DNA from: Bacteroidia bacterium
Lineage (GTDB): Bacteria; Bacteroidota; Bacteroidia; Bacteroidales; Azobacteroidaceae
Direction of reading: 5' to 3'
DNA length: 64,000 nucleotides
Assembly (NCBI GenBank): GCA_025996895.1
Contig: BNTW01000001.1
Span: 1 to 64,000 of the forward strand
Shown: one piece after another, positions 52,969-61,879 of the stretch
Position numbering within the stretch: the stretch's first letter is position 1
How the letters are laid out: every line of letters starts with the position of its first letter
The notes under the pieces: generated by a model
Databases searched by the model: none
The model's input: the letters and a program-made list of their open reading frames with translations, nothing else
What the model was told of the DNA's origin: nothing
Made by a program: the position numbers and the translations under genes

Positions 52969-54513
52969 TTAATCGTTCAAATCAAGGGCAAAGTAGGTTA
53001 TTTTTCCATCGGAGTAGATACCTTTGATAAATAAAACTCTATCATCGGCCACTTTTGTCAATGAAAGTTCTACAATTTTTTCCAAATCTTCCGGCGTTCT
53101 GATACGGTTATCGTTGGCCGTTAGAATGATAAATCCGGTTTTAATGCCGGCTTGTTTTAATTTTCCGTTGCTCAATCCGGTAACTTCTACTCCATAATTA
53201 ATACCTAACTTGGATTTTGTTTCGTCGGATAGTTCTTTTAAGGTAGCACCGAGTAAATCGGCCGCTTTTTTGTTCTTCACCACTTCGGTGGTGCCTTGGT
53301 CGTTTTTCAATTCCACTTGAAACGATTTGACTTCGTCGCCGCGTTGCACCTGAATATCCACCTTGTTACCCGGCCTGTAGCGGTTGATTTCCGCCTTCAA
53401 ATCCGCGCTGGATTTTACCTTGTTTCCATTGACTTCCGTAATGACATCCCCTTCTTTCAAGCCGGCTTTCAATGCCGGACTTCCGGTCGCAAAGTCCTTA
53501 ATATAAGCCCCTTCATGCACTTTCAGTTTATTATACGCATTCGGGTCTTCTATTTTTATGCCCGGTACGTCCATAATAATTACGCCCAATAAAGCGCGTT
53601 GTACTTTACCATATTCTTTCATATCGGCCACCACTTTTTTGACAATGCTGATGGGAACGGCAAACGAATATCCGACATAATTTCCGGTTTCCGAATAAAT
53701 GGCCGTGTTGATACCTACCAATTCGCCGCGTGTATTGACCAATGCACCTCCACTGTTTCCCGGATTAACGGCTGCGTCTGTTTGAATATACGATTCGATT
53801 TTTCTCTGGCGAGCCGCCCGGTTGTTTCCGTAATTCGGCGAAATATCCGCCCGTCCTTTCGCGCTGACAATCCCTGCCGTAACCGTAGAATTCAGATTAA
53901 ACGGATTACCGACTGCCAACACCCATTCACCAACTTTCAATGCATCGGAATCGCCAAACGGAATCACCGGAAAGTCTTTGCCTTCTATTTTCAGCAACGC
54001 AATATCTGTCGCTTCGTCCGCACCGACTATTTTGGCGATGTATGTTTCGTCGTTATTGGTCGTAACTTCCACTTCGTCCGCGCCGTCGATCACGTGGTTA
54101 TTGGTAACAATATAACCGTCCGTCGAAATGATAACGCCGGATCCAAAGCCCACGCGCGGTTGCGGCTGCATTTGCGGTTGCCGGTATTGCGGATTGGGTT
54201 GCCCGAAAAAGAACTCAAACGGGTCAAAAAAATCCTGACCCTGATTGAGCCGGTTGCCTTGAGAAACAACTGCTTTCGCCACCGATTTAATATGTACCAC
54301 TGCATTGACACTCTGTTCCGCTGCCAGCGTAAAGTCTGTATTCTCCGCAGGAACGCGATTATTTCCTACCGGATAAAACCCACCTTGATGGAAACCTGCC
54401 GTTTCCGTCAGATAAACATTCTTACTTATAAAATGAGAATATGCAGCCACCGAAATGCCCGCACTCACAAAGCTTATTAAAACAAGCCCTACAATAATTT
54501 TCCAATTTTTCAT
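52969..54513 (-). CDS. HtrA/DegQ-like serine protease
   Basis: The ATG at 54513 gives 514 residues with an N-terminal membrane anchor (WKIIVGLVLISFVSAGISVA). The trypsin-like domain has the catalytic triad His (VTNNHVIDGADEV), Asp (ATDIALLKIEG) and Ser (VNPGNSGGALV). Two PDZ domains follow (GSPALKAGLKEGDVITEVNG and a weaker C-terminal one). These periplasmic proteins degrade or refold misfolded envelope proteins. A longer start at 54552 lacks a signal-like end. The Asn/Gln/Pro-rich linker (QPNPQYRQPQMQPQPRVGFG) is typical for Bacteroidetes. Confidence 0.93.
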   Translation of the reverse strand: MKNWKIIVGLVLISFVSAGISVAAYSHFISKNVYLTETAGFHQGGFYPVGNNRVPAENTDFTLAAEQSVNAVVHIKSVAKAVVSQGNRLNQGQDFFDPFEFFFGQPNPQYRQPQMQPQPRVGFGSGVIISTDGYIVTNNHVIDGADEVEVTTNNDETYIAKIVGADEATDIALLKIEGKDFPVIPFGDSDALKVGEWVLAVGNPFNLNSTVTAGIVSAKGRADISPNYGNNRAARQRKIESYIQTDAAVNPGNSGGALVNTRGELVGINTAIYSETGNYVGYSFAVPISIVKKVVADMKEYGKVQRALLGVIIMDVPGIKIEDPNAYNKLKVHEGAYIKDFATGSPALKAGLKEGDVITEVNGNKVKSSADLKAEINRYRPGNKVDIQVQRGDEVKSFQVELKNDQGTTEVVKNKKAADLLGATLKELSDETKSKLGINYGVEVTGLSNGKLKQAGIKTGFIILTANDNRIRTPEDLEKIVELSLTKVADDRVLFIKGIYSDGKITYFALDLND

Positions 54514-54688
54514 ACTGTCTGTGTTTTTATATTGTGATTTGTCTAACAGCAAATATCGTACGAGAAAAGCATCTTGGCACGATTTTTTAACATATTTAAC
54601 CCGTTCAACCGTAACTTAACCACGCTTAACAGTCAAGATGGCAGGACTGCCAAAATTGTCTTTTTTCGGATTTATTGGCTGTCAGGTA

Positions 54689-54719
54689 TTGTATATAATA
54701 AAATAAAGTGTTACCTTTG
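54689..54719 (+). promoter_or_regulatory. Promoter of tRNA-Pro
   Basis: TTG (54689-54691), 20 bp spacer, TACCTTTG (54712-54719). The tRNA starts 16 bp later. This is one of the clearest promoters in the window. Confidence 0.8.
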
Positions 54720-54734
54720 TGCCCGGAAAAATTG

Positions 54735-54809
54735 CGGGGTGTAGCTCAGCCCGGTTAGAGTACGCGTCTGGGGGGCGTGTGGTCGGACGTTCGAATCGTC
54801 TCACCCCGA
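54735..54809 (+). tRNA. tRNA-Pro (GGG anticodon)
   Basis: A 75-nt cloverleaf: acceptor CGGGGTG/CACCCCG, D arm GCTC/GAGT, anticodon stem CGCGT/GCGTG with loop CTGGGGG (anticodon GGG), T stem GGACG/CGTCT with TTCGAAT loop, and discriminator A. No CCA is encoded. It has a clear promoter upstream and a hairpin downstream. Confidence 0.95.
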
Positions 54810-54816
54810 CAATTGA

Positions 54817-54852
54817 AATAAGAGGCTTGCAAAAAAAGGTGAGCCTCTTATT
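54817..54852 (+). terminator. Terminator-like hairpin after tRNA-Pro
   Basis: AATAAGAGGCT (54817-54827) pairs perfectly with AGCCTCTTATT (54842-54852). The T run is short, which weakens it as a terminator. Confidence 0.65.
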
Positions 54853-54962
54853 ATTTAACCAAATACCTTCTGATTATTTAGAAAAACAGCGGTTGTTGTA
54901 AATTTAATTGCAATTTAATTTCATATTAAGGTTTTATTAATTCTTTTTTAAGCCGTTTCCGG

Positions 54963-54970
54963 TACATTTG
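54963..54970 (+). promoter_or_regulatory. -7 element of the large T9SS cargo gene
   Basis: TACATTTG fits TAnnTTTG. It lies about 84 bp before the ATG at 55054, implying a 70-80 nt leader. No -33 element is obvious. Confidence 0.45.
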
Positions 54971-55053
54971 CTCAAATTTATTTAGGACATCCTCTATTGA
55001 AAGGAAAAATTAATTCAAAATAGTGTCTTTATTAATTATTTAAATTTATTTTT

Positions 55054-58000
55054 ATGAGAGTAAATTACTTGTGTAAAATGATGGTGGCAGCTATGCTTAT
55101 GCTCACAGCTACCACAGTGAAGGCTGCGGACATCACCGTTACCGGTGAAGACCGTGCCGCTCTTGTTGCCGCTTTTGATGAAGCTCAAAACGGCGATGTG
55201 ATTATTCTGACCAAATCGATTTCGATTGGTGAAGATCAATTTACTATTACCAAAGGTGTAACTTTAAGAGGTGGTGATGGTATTGAAATCAAACCGGCAG
55301 CGGGTTATACCAGCCGCGTTTTGCAAGTGCAACCGGGAGATGACGCAGGCGTGAAATTGGTGTTTGAAAACATTACTTTCCGTGATGCCAACAACTTGGG
55401 TAATGCTACCGGTAATGAAAAAGACGGTGGTTTGGGTCGTATCGCTAATGGTTTGATCGAATTCAACAACTGTAAGTTCATCAACAACTACTCCGATGAT
55501 CGCGGTGGTGTATGGGATATGTATGGTGGTAATGTTACATTTAACAATTGTGAATTTAGAGGTAACTCGGCGGCAGAACGTGGCGGTGCTATCTTTACGC
55601 GCGACGATGGTACAAAAGCTACATTTGTTAATTCCAAATTTATTGGAAACCACGTAAATACAGGTCGTGGCGGTGCTTTGTTTTTGGACAACAAATCCGA
55701 ACAACACTTTTATAATTGTGTTTTGACCGAAAATTTTGTAGGTCAGATTATCGACGAAACGGATTGGGAAAAAAATACAGGTGAAGGTGGTGCTGTATTT
55801 ACAACCGGTGGTGAAGGTGTATTGTATGTAGAAAACAGTGCCATTTATAAAAATTATACATTGAAAGATCACGGTGGCGTATTGTTTGGCATGTCGAAAC
55901 CGACCGTTACTTTCGTTAATACGACGATTGCCGATAATATTATGTATCGTGATGCCAACTCAATGTTCTTCTGTACGGACGCTATCAAATTGAATTTGAT
56001 CAATACTACTGTTGTATCTAACAATGCTTATGTAGGCAAAGAAGGCGATCCGAAAGGAAAAAATGGTCCTAACGAAGGTAATACGACCGGTATCCGTATC
56101 GAAAATAAGGATGCTAAATTGATTATTCACAACTCTATAATAGCTGGAAACTTGTCAAGAGGAAATGATGCTAATGCCGGTTTTTTAGTACCGGTAGATA
56201 TTAACTTGCAAGGTCTTGCTGCTAACGAAGAAAATATTGTGAATATTCTTGAACTCAAAAATTCTATCGTTGGTAATATTAAAGGTTTGACGAAAAATGC
56301 TTTATCCGGAGTTCCGGGAATTGAAACATCGTATTATGATTTCTATACTAATGTTTCTACTTGGCAAGATGCCGACACGAAAACAGGTATCAACTGGGCT
56401 ACCGGTTTGAAAACATTGGAAAACGGACAGGCATTTTATCCTGTAATCGGTGCTTCAAGTGCTATTGGTTTGGGTGATCCTGCTTTGTTATCTGCATATA
56501 TCACTCCGTTGGTTGACCAAATCGGAACTCCGCGCGAAGGTACAAAAATCACTTCGGGAGCTATCGAATATGTTAAAGGCGACAGCCCGCTGCCTTTGGA
56601 TGGCGTAAACCGCATTTGGGGTGGTACTGCTGAAAATCCTTGTTCTTATGATGCATTCACTCACACAATTTCTTATTCCGGTGGTTGGTCAAGCAATGTA
56701 GGCTGGCAATTCGGCAGCGTTGAGCCGCTGGATCAAACTTCGGAAGACTGGTCGGCTTATGGAAAAGTAGTGATTAAATTTGCTGCTCCGCTGCCTACCG
56801 GTGTTGCTTTGCATATCCAATATTTGGATGCTGACGGTAATTTAACTACGGCGAAAAAAGAAGACGGTGGTGAATTAGATGCTTTTGTAGGCGGTGGTTC
56901 GACCGAAGTATCTTTTGCTTTGGACAAAACGTTGCGTAATAAAGTGAAGAGCGTATATTTCTCAATACAAAACGACTGTGCTGAATGTACGACCGGTACG
57001 ATCGTATTAAAAGATGCCTATCTTTTGGAAGAAGGTTATGTGCTGCCTTTCAGCATCAACGAATTGAACTTCTTTGATGGCGCAACTTATGATGAAGCTA
57101 CTCACACTGCAACTTATAATAATGGTTGGAGCCGTGTAGGTTGGAACTGGGAAGCTGACGGTGGTATTAGTGCTTCCGACTTCAATCAAGCATGGGTTAA
57201 ATTTGATGCTCTTGGTTTACCCGCAAGTGGCGAAGGCGAACACAGAGGTAAATTACAGTTTGATTTAGTATATATGGACGGAACTTCGGAATCTACCGGT
57301 GGTGGTGGATTTGATGGCAAAAATGAATATCGTGCTGCTGATACGGCTGCATTTTGGACATTGAGTCACCCCGAAAAGAAAATCAAATTGATTACTTTGA
57401 AGAGCGAAGTAACCGGCAACGTGATCTTGAAAGATGCTTATTTCTATCTGAAACCGGTGGATCCGTATGATTTGATTGTTACCGAAGTTCGTTGGGAACC
57501 GGTAAATCCGGCTCCGGGCGATAGCGTTACTTTCTTTGCTAAAATTGCGAATATCGGTGAATTTGCTTCTGAAGTGAATAATAAACATGGTGTAGTGTTC
57601 CAAGCTAACGGTACTCAAGTTTCTTGGGCTGATGGTTTCCTTGGTCCTTTGGCAGCCGGCGATACGATTGAACTTTCTTCAAGAGGCGAAGGCTCAAGCG
57701 GTCCGCTTTGGGCAACAGGCACAGCTCCGGTTTATGCTATCAAAGCATGGGTGAATGATTCGAAAAATCTTCTCGAAACAAACTACGACAACAATACGTT
57801 GATTGATACATTACATCAAACCGGCTCGGCCGACTTGTGGATAGAAGCAATCACAACTACTCCGAAAACTCCGATACAAGGCGACTATATTACATTCAAA
57901 GCGACTGTCCGCAATATCGGTACGTTGGATACTCCGAACAATGTAAAACACGGTGTGGCATTCTTTGTAAATGATCAGGTAGTAAGTTGGAGCGATACCC

Positions 58001-58440
58001 GTTACGACGCTATCGTTGCTGACCCGGATACTACAAAATCTGCTGTGGTATTGAGTGCTAATGGTGGCCCGAATGCTGCGCTGGAAGGAGAATGGCAAGC
58101 TGCTTTTGGTGGTGATTACACTATCAAAGCATACGTGAACGATCAAAGTGATATTGCTGAAACGAATCGCGACAACAATATTTTGACTGTACTTCTTGTT
58201 ATTCCAAAAAATGGTATCAATGATTTGAATACTGCCGGCAATGTTTATGTGAGAGGTAGCCAATTGGTTATCGAAGGTTATTCTTCCGAAGCCGCTTTGG
58301 AAGTGTATAACTTCTCCGGACAGAAAGTAGCTGGTGTGAAAGCTGTTAAAGGCAATGCGATCGCTCTTCCGGCTGGAACTTACGTTGTGAAAGTTCAAGA
58401 TAACGGAAAGGTGGGAACACACAAGGTATTAGTGAAATAA
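55054..58440 (+). CDS. Large secreted beta-helix protein with CARDB domains and a T9SS sorting domain
   Basis: The 1128-residue protein has a signal peptide (MRVNYLCKMMVAAMLMLTAT, ending VKAA). A right-handed parallel beta helix covers about residues 25-430 with repeated Asn ladders (FNNCKFINNYSDDRGG, FNNCEFRGNSAAERGGAIFT). Two carbohydrate-binding-like segments follow (GVALHIQYLDADG, YDEATHTATYNNGWSRVGW). Two CARDB-type domains (VNPAPGDSVTFFAKIANIGE, TPIQGDYITFKATVRNIGTL) and a C-terminal sorting domain (LEVYNFSGQKVAGVKA, LPAGTYVVKVQDNGK) complete it. It should be exported by T9SS and anchored on the cell surface. Codon use is regular and ribosome-friendly, suggesting high expression. Its function is unknown, possibly an adhesin or glycan-binding coat protein. 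Confidence 0.9.
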   Translation: MRVNYLCKMMVAAMLMLTATTVKAADITVTGEDRAALVAAFDEAQNGDVIILTKSISIGEDQFTITKGVTLRGGDGIEIKPAAGYTSRVLQVQPGDDAGVKLVFENITFRDANNLGNATGNEKDGGLGRIANGLIEFNNCKFINNYSDDRGGVWDMYGGNVTFNNCEFRGNSAAERGGAIFTRDDGTKATFVNSKFIGNHVNTGRGGALFLDNKSEQHFYNCVLTENFVGQIIDETDWEKNTGEGGAVFTTGGEGVLYVENSAIYKNYTLKDHGGVLFGMSKPTVTFVNTTIADNIMYRDANSMFFCTDAIKLNLINTTVVSNNAYVGKEGDPKGKNGPNEGNTTGIRIENKDAKLIIHNSIIAGNLSRGNDANAGFLVPVDINLQGLAANEENIVNILELKNSIVGNIKGLTKNALSGVPGIETSYYDFYTNVSTWQDADTKTGINWATGLKTLENGQAFYPVIGASSAIGLGDPALLSAYITPLVDQIGTPREGTKITSGAIEYVKGDSPLPLDGVNRIWGGTAENPCSYDAFTHTISYSGGWSSNVGWQFGSVEPLDQTSEDWSAYGKVVIKFAAPLPTGVALHIQYLDADGNLTTAKKEDGGELDAFVGGGSTEVSFALDKTLRNKVKSVYFSIQNDCAECTTGTIVLKDAYLLEEGYVLPFSINELNFFDGATYDEATHTATYNNGWSRVGWNWEADGGISASDFNQAWVKFDALGLPASGEGEHRGKLQFDLVYMDGTSESTGGGGFDGKNEYRAADTAAFWTLSHPEKKIKLITLKSEVTGNVILKDAYFYLKPVDPYDLIVTEVRWEPVNPAPGDSVTFFAKIANIGEFASEVNNKHGVVFQANGTQVSWADGFLGPLAAGDTIELSSRGEGSSGPLWATGTAPVYAIKAWVNDSKNLLETNYDNNTLIDTLHQTGSADLWIEAITTTPKTPIQGDYITFKATVRNIGTLDTPNNVKHGVAFFVNDQVVSWSDTRYDAIVADPDTTKSAVVLSANGGPNAALEGEWQAAFGGDYTIKAYVNDQSDIAETNRDNNILTVLLVIPKNGINDLNTAGNVYVRGSQLVIEGYSSEAALEVYNFSGQKVAGVKAVKGNAIALPAGTYVVKVQDNGKVGTHKVLVK

Positions 58441-58485
58441 TGTCTTATATATAATAATACAAATAATTTAAAAGAATTAAATTGG

Positions 58486-58517
58486 AAAAAAGGGGGCTGT
58501 GAAGTCCCCTTTTTTTT
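58486..58517 (+). terminator. Terminator after the T9SS cargo gene
   Basis: AAAAAAGGGG (58486-58495) pairs with CCCCTTTTTT (58506-58515), followed by T residues to 58517. Confidence 0.85.
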
Positions 58518-58533
58518 GTTGCCCGATTTTATG

Positions 58534-58541
58534 TATCTTTG
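58534..58541 (+). promoter_or_regulatory. -7 element immediately before the plug gene
   Basis: TATCTTTG (exact TAnnTTTG) ends 5 bp before the ATG at 58546 and 17 bp before the ATG at 58558. The transcript would be leaderless or nearly so if used. Confidence 0.45.
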
Positions 58542-58545
58542 CCTC

Positions 58546-59799
58546 ATGGAAAAAAAGATGAAAATACTGATTGTTTTGACTCTGCTTGCGATTGTTCCGC
58601 TGAATGCGCAAGTGTTTCGGACGCAGGCACTATCCGACCGGATAAAAACGCTTCAAGTGTCGGTGGCCGACCGTTGGGACTCGGACGCGATTATCCAACT
58701 GAACAACGGCGAGCCGGTTGAAATCCGCTTTGACCTGCTGGGGGCTTCCCCCGAAAATTTTACCTATACGATCACGCATTGTAATGCCGACTGGACGCCG
58801 TCGCAGTTGTTTCCGTCCGAATATATGACCGGTCTTCAGCACAATTACCTGACGGATTATGCGAATTCGTTTAATACGAAAATGAATTATGTGCATTATG
58901 AACTGTTTTTGCCGAACGAAAATATCCGGTTGTTGGTTTCGGGAAATTATGTTGTGCAGGTTTTTTCCGACCAAGATACGGAACATCCGGTGTTGAACGC
59001 CTGCTTTTCGATAGTTGAACGCCGGACCGAAATACAAATGCAAATTAATTCCGTTACGGACAAAGGTGTGAATAATCGCTATCAAGCCGTGAATTTTGAA
59101 GTGAGTTATGGAAACGAAATCAAATCGCCCATGCAGGAATTGAAAGTGTATGTCCAACAGAATAATCGTTACGATAACGAGGCAAAATTAGTAAAACCAC
59201 TCAACCTGCAAAACGGAAAAGCGTTTTACGATCACCAGCCTGCGTTGGTTTTTGACGCCGGCAACGAATATCGGCGTTTTGAAATGACAACTACACACTA
59301 CACCGGTTTGAACATAGAGGCAATCGAATATCATTCGCCGTATTACCATACCATTTTGCGCCCAGACGTGTTTCGCAGTCAGTTTGCTTATACGTTTAAC
59401 GAAGATTTGAACGGCCGGATTTATATCCGCAACAACGATACTGATTATCCGGAAACGGAAGCCGATTATCAAATTGTGCATTTCTATTTGGCGTGCGATC
59501 ATCCGTTGCCTGAAAAAGTCTATATTTTGAGCGAAGCGTTCAACAATCTTCTAAACGTACCATCGGAAATGGAATATAGCGCGCAGGACAAAGGTTATGT
59601 GAAATCGGCGTTGCTGAAAGAAGGCTATTATAATTATATGTATGTAACGCGCAAAAACGCTTCTTCACCGGCGACGACCGCCGTAACGGAAGGCGATTAT
59701 TATCAGACGGAAAATGAATATTGCGTGATGGTTTATGCCCGTACGATGGGTATGCGCTATGACCAACTCATTGGTGTTCAAACACTTCAATTCAAATAA
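58546..59799 (+). CDS. T9SS plug protein (DUF5103)
   Basis: The 417-residue product (ATG at 58546, alternative at 58558) has a signal peptide ending in PLNAQ and the DUF5103 pattern: RTQALSDRIKTLQVSVADRW, EPVEIRFDLLGASPENFTYT, then ITHCNADWTPSQLFPSEYMT and LLVSGNYVVQVFSDQDTEHP. DUF5103 proteins plug the pore of the SprA translocon in the outer membrane during type IX secretion. Its position after a T9SS cargo gene fits. The next gene (rsmE) starts 2 bp downstream. The -7 element at 58534-58541 favours the downstream start. Confidence 0.85.
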   Translation: MEKKMKILIVLTLLAIVPLNAQVFRTQALSDRIKTLQVSVADRWDSDAIIQLNNGEPVEIRFDLLGASPENFTYTITHCNADWTPSQLFPSEYMTGLQHNYLTDYANSFNTKMNYVHYELFLPNENIRLLVSGNYVVQVFSDQDTEHPVLNACFSIVERRTEIQMQINSVTDKGVNNRYQAVNFEVSYGNEIKSPMQELKVYVQQNNRYDNEAKLVKPLNLQNGKAFYDHQPALVFDAGNEYRRFEMTTTHYTGLNIEAIEYHSPYYHTILRPDVFRSQFAYTFNEDLNGRIYIRNNDTDYPETEADYQIVHFYLACDHPLPEKVYILSEAFNNLLNVPSEMEYSAQDKGYVKSALLKEGYYNYMYVTRKNASSPATTAVTEGDYYQTENEYCVMVYARTMGMRYDQLIGVQTLQFK

Positions 59800-59801
59800 C
59801 C

Positions 59802-60509
59802 ATGATATTTTTTTATGCACCGGATATTTTGACAAATTCCCAGCTGCCCGACACGGAAGTGCAACATTGTGTGCGTGTTTTACGCAAGCAAGCAGGCGAT
59901 GTAATTGATGTTACGGACGGAAAAGGACATTTGTACAAAGCGGAAATCACGGAAATTTCGCCGAAACGCTGTACGGTTTCGGTGTTGGAAACCGTTGAGC
60001 AACCGCCTTTGTGGAATAATTTCATTGAAATTGCCGTCGCTCCGGTGAAAAACATGGAACGAATCGAGTGGTTTGCCGAAAAAGCGGTGGAAATCGGTAT
60101 CAACAAAATCAGTTTCCTGCGCACGCAACATTCCGAACGCAAAGAGTTGAAATTAGACCGCTTGCAGAAGATTTTAATTTCCGCCATGAAACAATCCGAA
60201 AAAGCTGTATTACCTGAATTACAAGAGATTACGGATTTTAAAAAGTTTATCGCACACGATTTTCAGGGACAAAAATTTATTCCGCATTGCTATCCGGCCG
60301 ACGACAAGCCGTTGTTGAGTTTGGCGTATCAAAAAGGCCAAAACGCGCTGGTGCTGATTGGCCCCGAAGGCGATTTTAGCGAAGAAGAAGTGAGATCGGC
60401 CGTTGCTTGTGGGTTTCAACCGGTTTCGTTGGGCGAAAGCCGGTTGCGCACGGAAACCGCCGCGCTCAACGTTTGTCAAACCATTCACATCCTCAATCAA
60501 CTGTCGTGA
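59802..60509 (+). CDS. rsmE: 16S rRNA (uracil-1498-N3)-methyltransferase
   Basis: The 235-residue product begins MIFFYAPDILTNSQLPDTEV with the PUA-like N-terminal part (HCVRVLRKQAGDVIDVTDGK). The SPOUT/trefoil-knot C-terminal domain has EWFAEKAVEIGINKISFLRT, LVLIGPEGDFSEEEV and LGESRLRTETAALNV. RsmE methylates U1498 of 16S rRNA. It is tightly packed between the plug gene and mtgA, with the mtgA GTG overlapping its stop. Confidence 0.95.
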   Translation: MIFFYAPDILTNSQLPDTEVQHCVRVLRKQAGDVIDVTDGKGHLYKAEITEISPKRCTVSVLETVEQPPLWNNFIEIAVAPVKNMERIEWFAEKAVEIGINKISFLRTQHSERKELKLDRLQKILISAMKQSEKAVLPELQEITDFKKFIAHDFQGQKFIPHCYPADDKPLLSLAYQKGQNALVLIGPEGDFSEEEVRSAVACGFQPVSLGESRLRTETAALNVCQTIHILNQLS

Positions 60510-61192
60510 AAAAGTGGGTGAAGAAAATCGTTCATTGGGCACGCAACGGATTTTTTTGTCTGTTTATATTGAGCTTGTTGACGGTGATTTTGTTCAAATT
60601 TGTTCCGGTGTATTATACCGGCTATATGTTTGCCAAAAATACCGGACAGTTGTTTTCCGGCAAAAAGGTGGAAATCCATCACAAATGGGTTTCGTTAGCT
60701 GAAATTTCGCCCGATTTGGTGCAGGCCGCGATGGCTTCCGAAGATTATTTGTTTTTAATTCACAACGGTTTCGATTTCAACGAAGAAAATTTGCAATTGA
60801 GTAGGGGCGCGCGTGCGTTGCACGCCAATAAAGGCACTATTTCGCAGGAAACGGCGCGTAATGTTTTTCTTTTGCCCGGCGAAAATTATCTAAACGAAAC
60901 GCTGGAAATGTATTTTACGCTACTGATTGAGTTTGTGTGGGGCAAAAAGCGGATTATGGAGGTGTATCTTAATTCGGTCGAAATGGGTGACGCGGTTTTT
61001 GGTGCGGAAGCCATTGCCGAAAAAGATTTTGACAAGCCGGCAAGTGAACTGACTGTCCCTGAGGCGGCGTTGATTGCAGCGGCATTGGTTCATTCGGAAG
61101 AATGGGATTTGCGGCAGCCGAACACGTATTTATTGCGCCGGCAGGCCAAAATCAGGGGACTGATGGAAGACCGAATACAAATAGAATGGTGA
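60506..61192 (+). CDS. mtgA: Monofunctional peptidoglycan glycosyltransferase
   Basis: GTG at 60506 overlaps the rsmE stop (GTGA). The 228-residue product has an N-terminal membrane helix (GFFCLFILSLLTVILFKFVP). The GT51 domain carries AAMASEDYLFLIHNGFDF with the catalytic Glu, NKGTISQETARNVFLLPGEN (donor-site block, somewhat divergent from GASTISQQxAKN), and KKRIMEVYLNSVEMGDAVFG. The enzyme polymerises lipid II into glycan strands in the periplasm. The gene is overlapped by lipB. Confidence 0.9.
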   Translation: MKKWVKKIVHWARNGFFCLFILSLLTVILFKFVPVYYTGYMFAKNTGQLFSGKKVEIHHKWVSLAEISPDLVQAAMASEDYLFLIHNGFDFNEENLQLSRGARALHANKGTISQETARNVFLLPGENYLNETLEMYFTLLIEFVWGKKRIMEVYLNSVEMGDAVFGAEAIAEKDFDKPASELTVPEAALIAAALVHSEEWDLRQPNTYLLRRQAKIRGLMEDRIQIEW

Positions 61193-61194
61193 AA

Positions 61195-61866
61195 ATGGAA
61201 CGAAAGGATTGGGGAGTTATCCCTTATGCGCAAGCTTACGAACAGCAAAAGGTGCTGTTTGATGCGGCTATTCAGCAAAAAGCAAACAAACTTCCGGTGC
61301 AAAATACGATTATTTTTTGCGAACATCCGCACGTCATTACGATAGGGAAACACGGCTTGCTTTCCAACCTGCTTTTTCCCGAAAAAACGTTGAAAGAGAA
61401 GCAGGTTGAGTTTTTTCCGACGGATAGGGGAGGGGACATTACCTATCATGGACCGGGACAGATAGTCGGTTATCCGATTCTGGATTTGGAGGATTTTGAC
61501 ATTGGCTTGAAAGAATATATATACCGTTTGGAGGAAGGAATTATCTGCACGTTAGCCGATTACGGAATTGCCGGCGTGCGATTGAACGGTGCGACCGGCG
61601 TTTGGTTGGATGCAGACAATCCGAAGAAAGCCCGAAAAATGGCAGCGATTGGTGTCCGAAGCAGTCGGTATGTAACGATGCACGGTTTTGCGTTGAATGT
61701 GAATTCTGATTTGAGTTATTTCCAACTGATTAATCCATGCGGATTTACCGACAAATGCGTTACGTCTATGCAGTGCGAGCTGGGAGAAAAAATAGATATA
61801 GAAAAGATAAAAGATAGTTTATTCGGTCATTTTCAACAACTTTTCATACCTTTGCAGTCAATTTAA
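61195..61866 (+). CDS. lipB: Octanoyltransferase (lipoyl synthesis)
   Basis: The product has 223 residues from ATG 61195; earlier starts at 61186 or 61189 (GTGA overlap with mtgA) are also possible. Family motifs: RGGDITYHGPGQIVGYPI, VWLDADNPKKARKMAAIGVR with the conserved Lys, and NPCGFTDKCVTSMQ with the catalytic Cys. LipB moves octanoate from acyl carrier protein to lipoyl domains. It is followed closely by hisG, which has a -7 element inside the lipB end. Confidence 0.93.
   Translation: MERKDWGVIPYAQAYEQQKVLFDAAIQQKANKLPVQNTIIFCEHPHVITIGKHGLLSNLLFPEKTLKEKQVEFFPTDRGGDITYHGPGQIVGYPILDLEDFDIGLKEYIYRLEEGIICTLADYGIAGVRLNGATGVWLDADNPKKARKMAAIGVRSSRYVTMHGFALNVNSDLSYFQLINPCGFTDKCVTSMQCELGEKIDIEKIKDSLFGHFQQLFIPLQSI
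61847..61854 (+). promoter_or_regulatory. -7 element before hisG
   Basis: TACCTTTG (exact TAnnTTTG) lies in the last codons of lipB, 26 bp upstream of the hisG ATG. It may start a separate his transcript. Confidence 0.5.
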
Positions 61867-61879
61867 TATCAATAGGTAA

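Noticed and set aside
58516-58545. Upstream start for the DUF5103 gene
   Set aside because: The extension lies across the -7 element and has no signal-peptide character.
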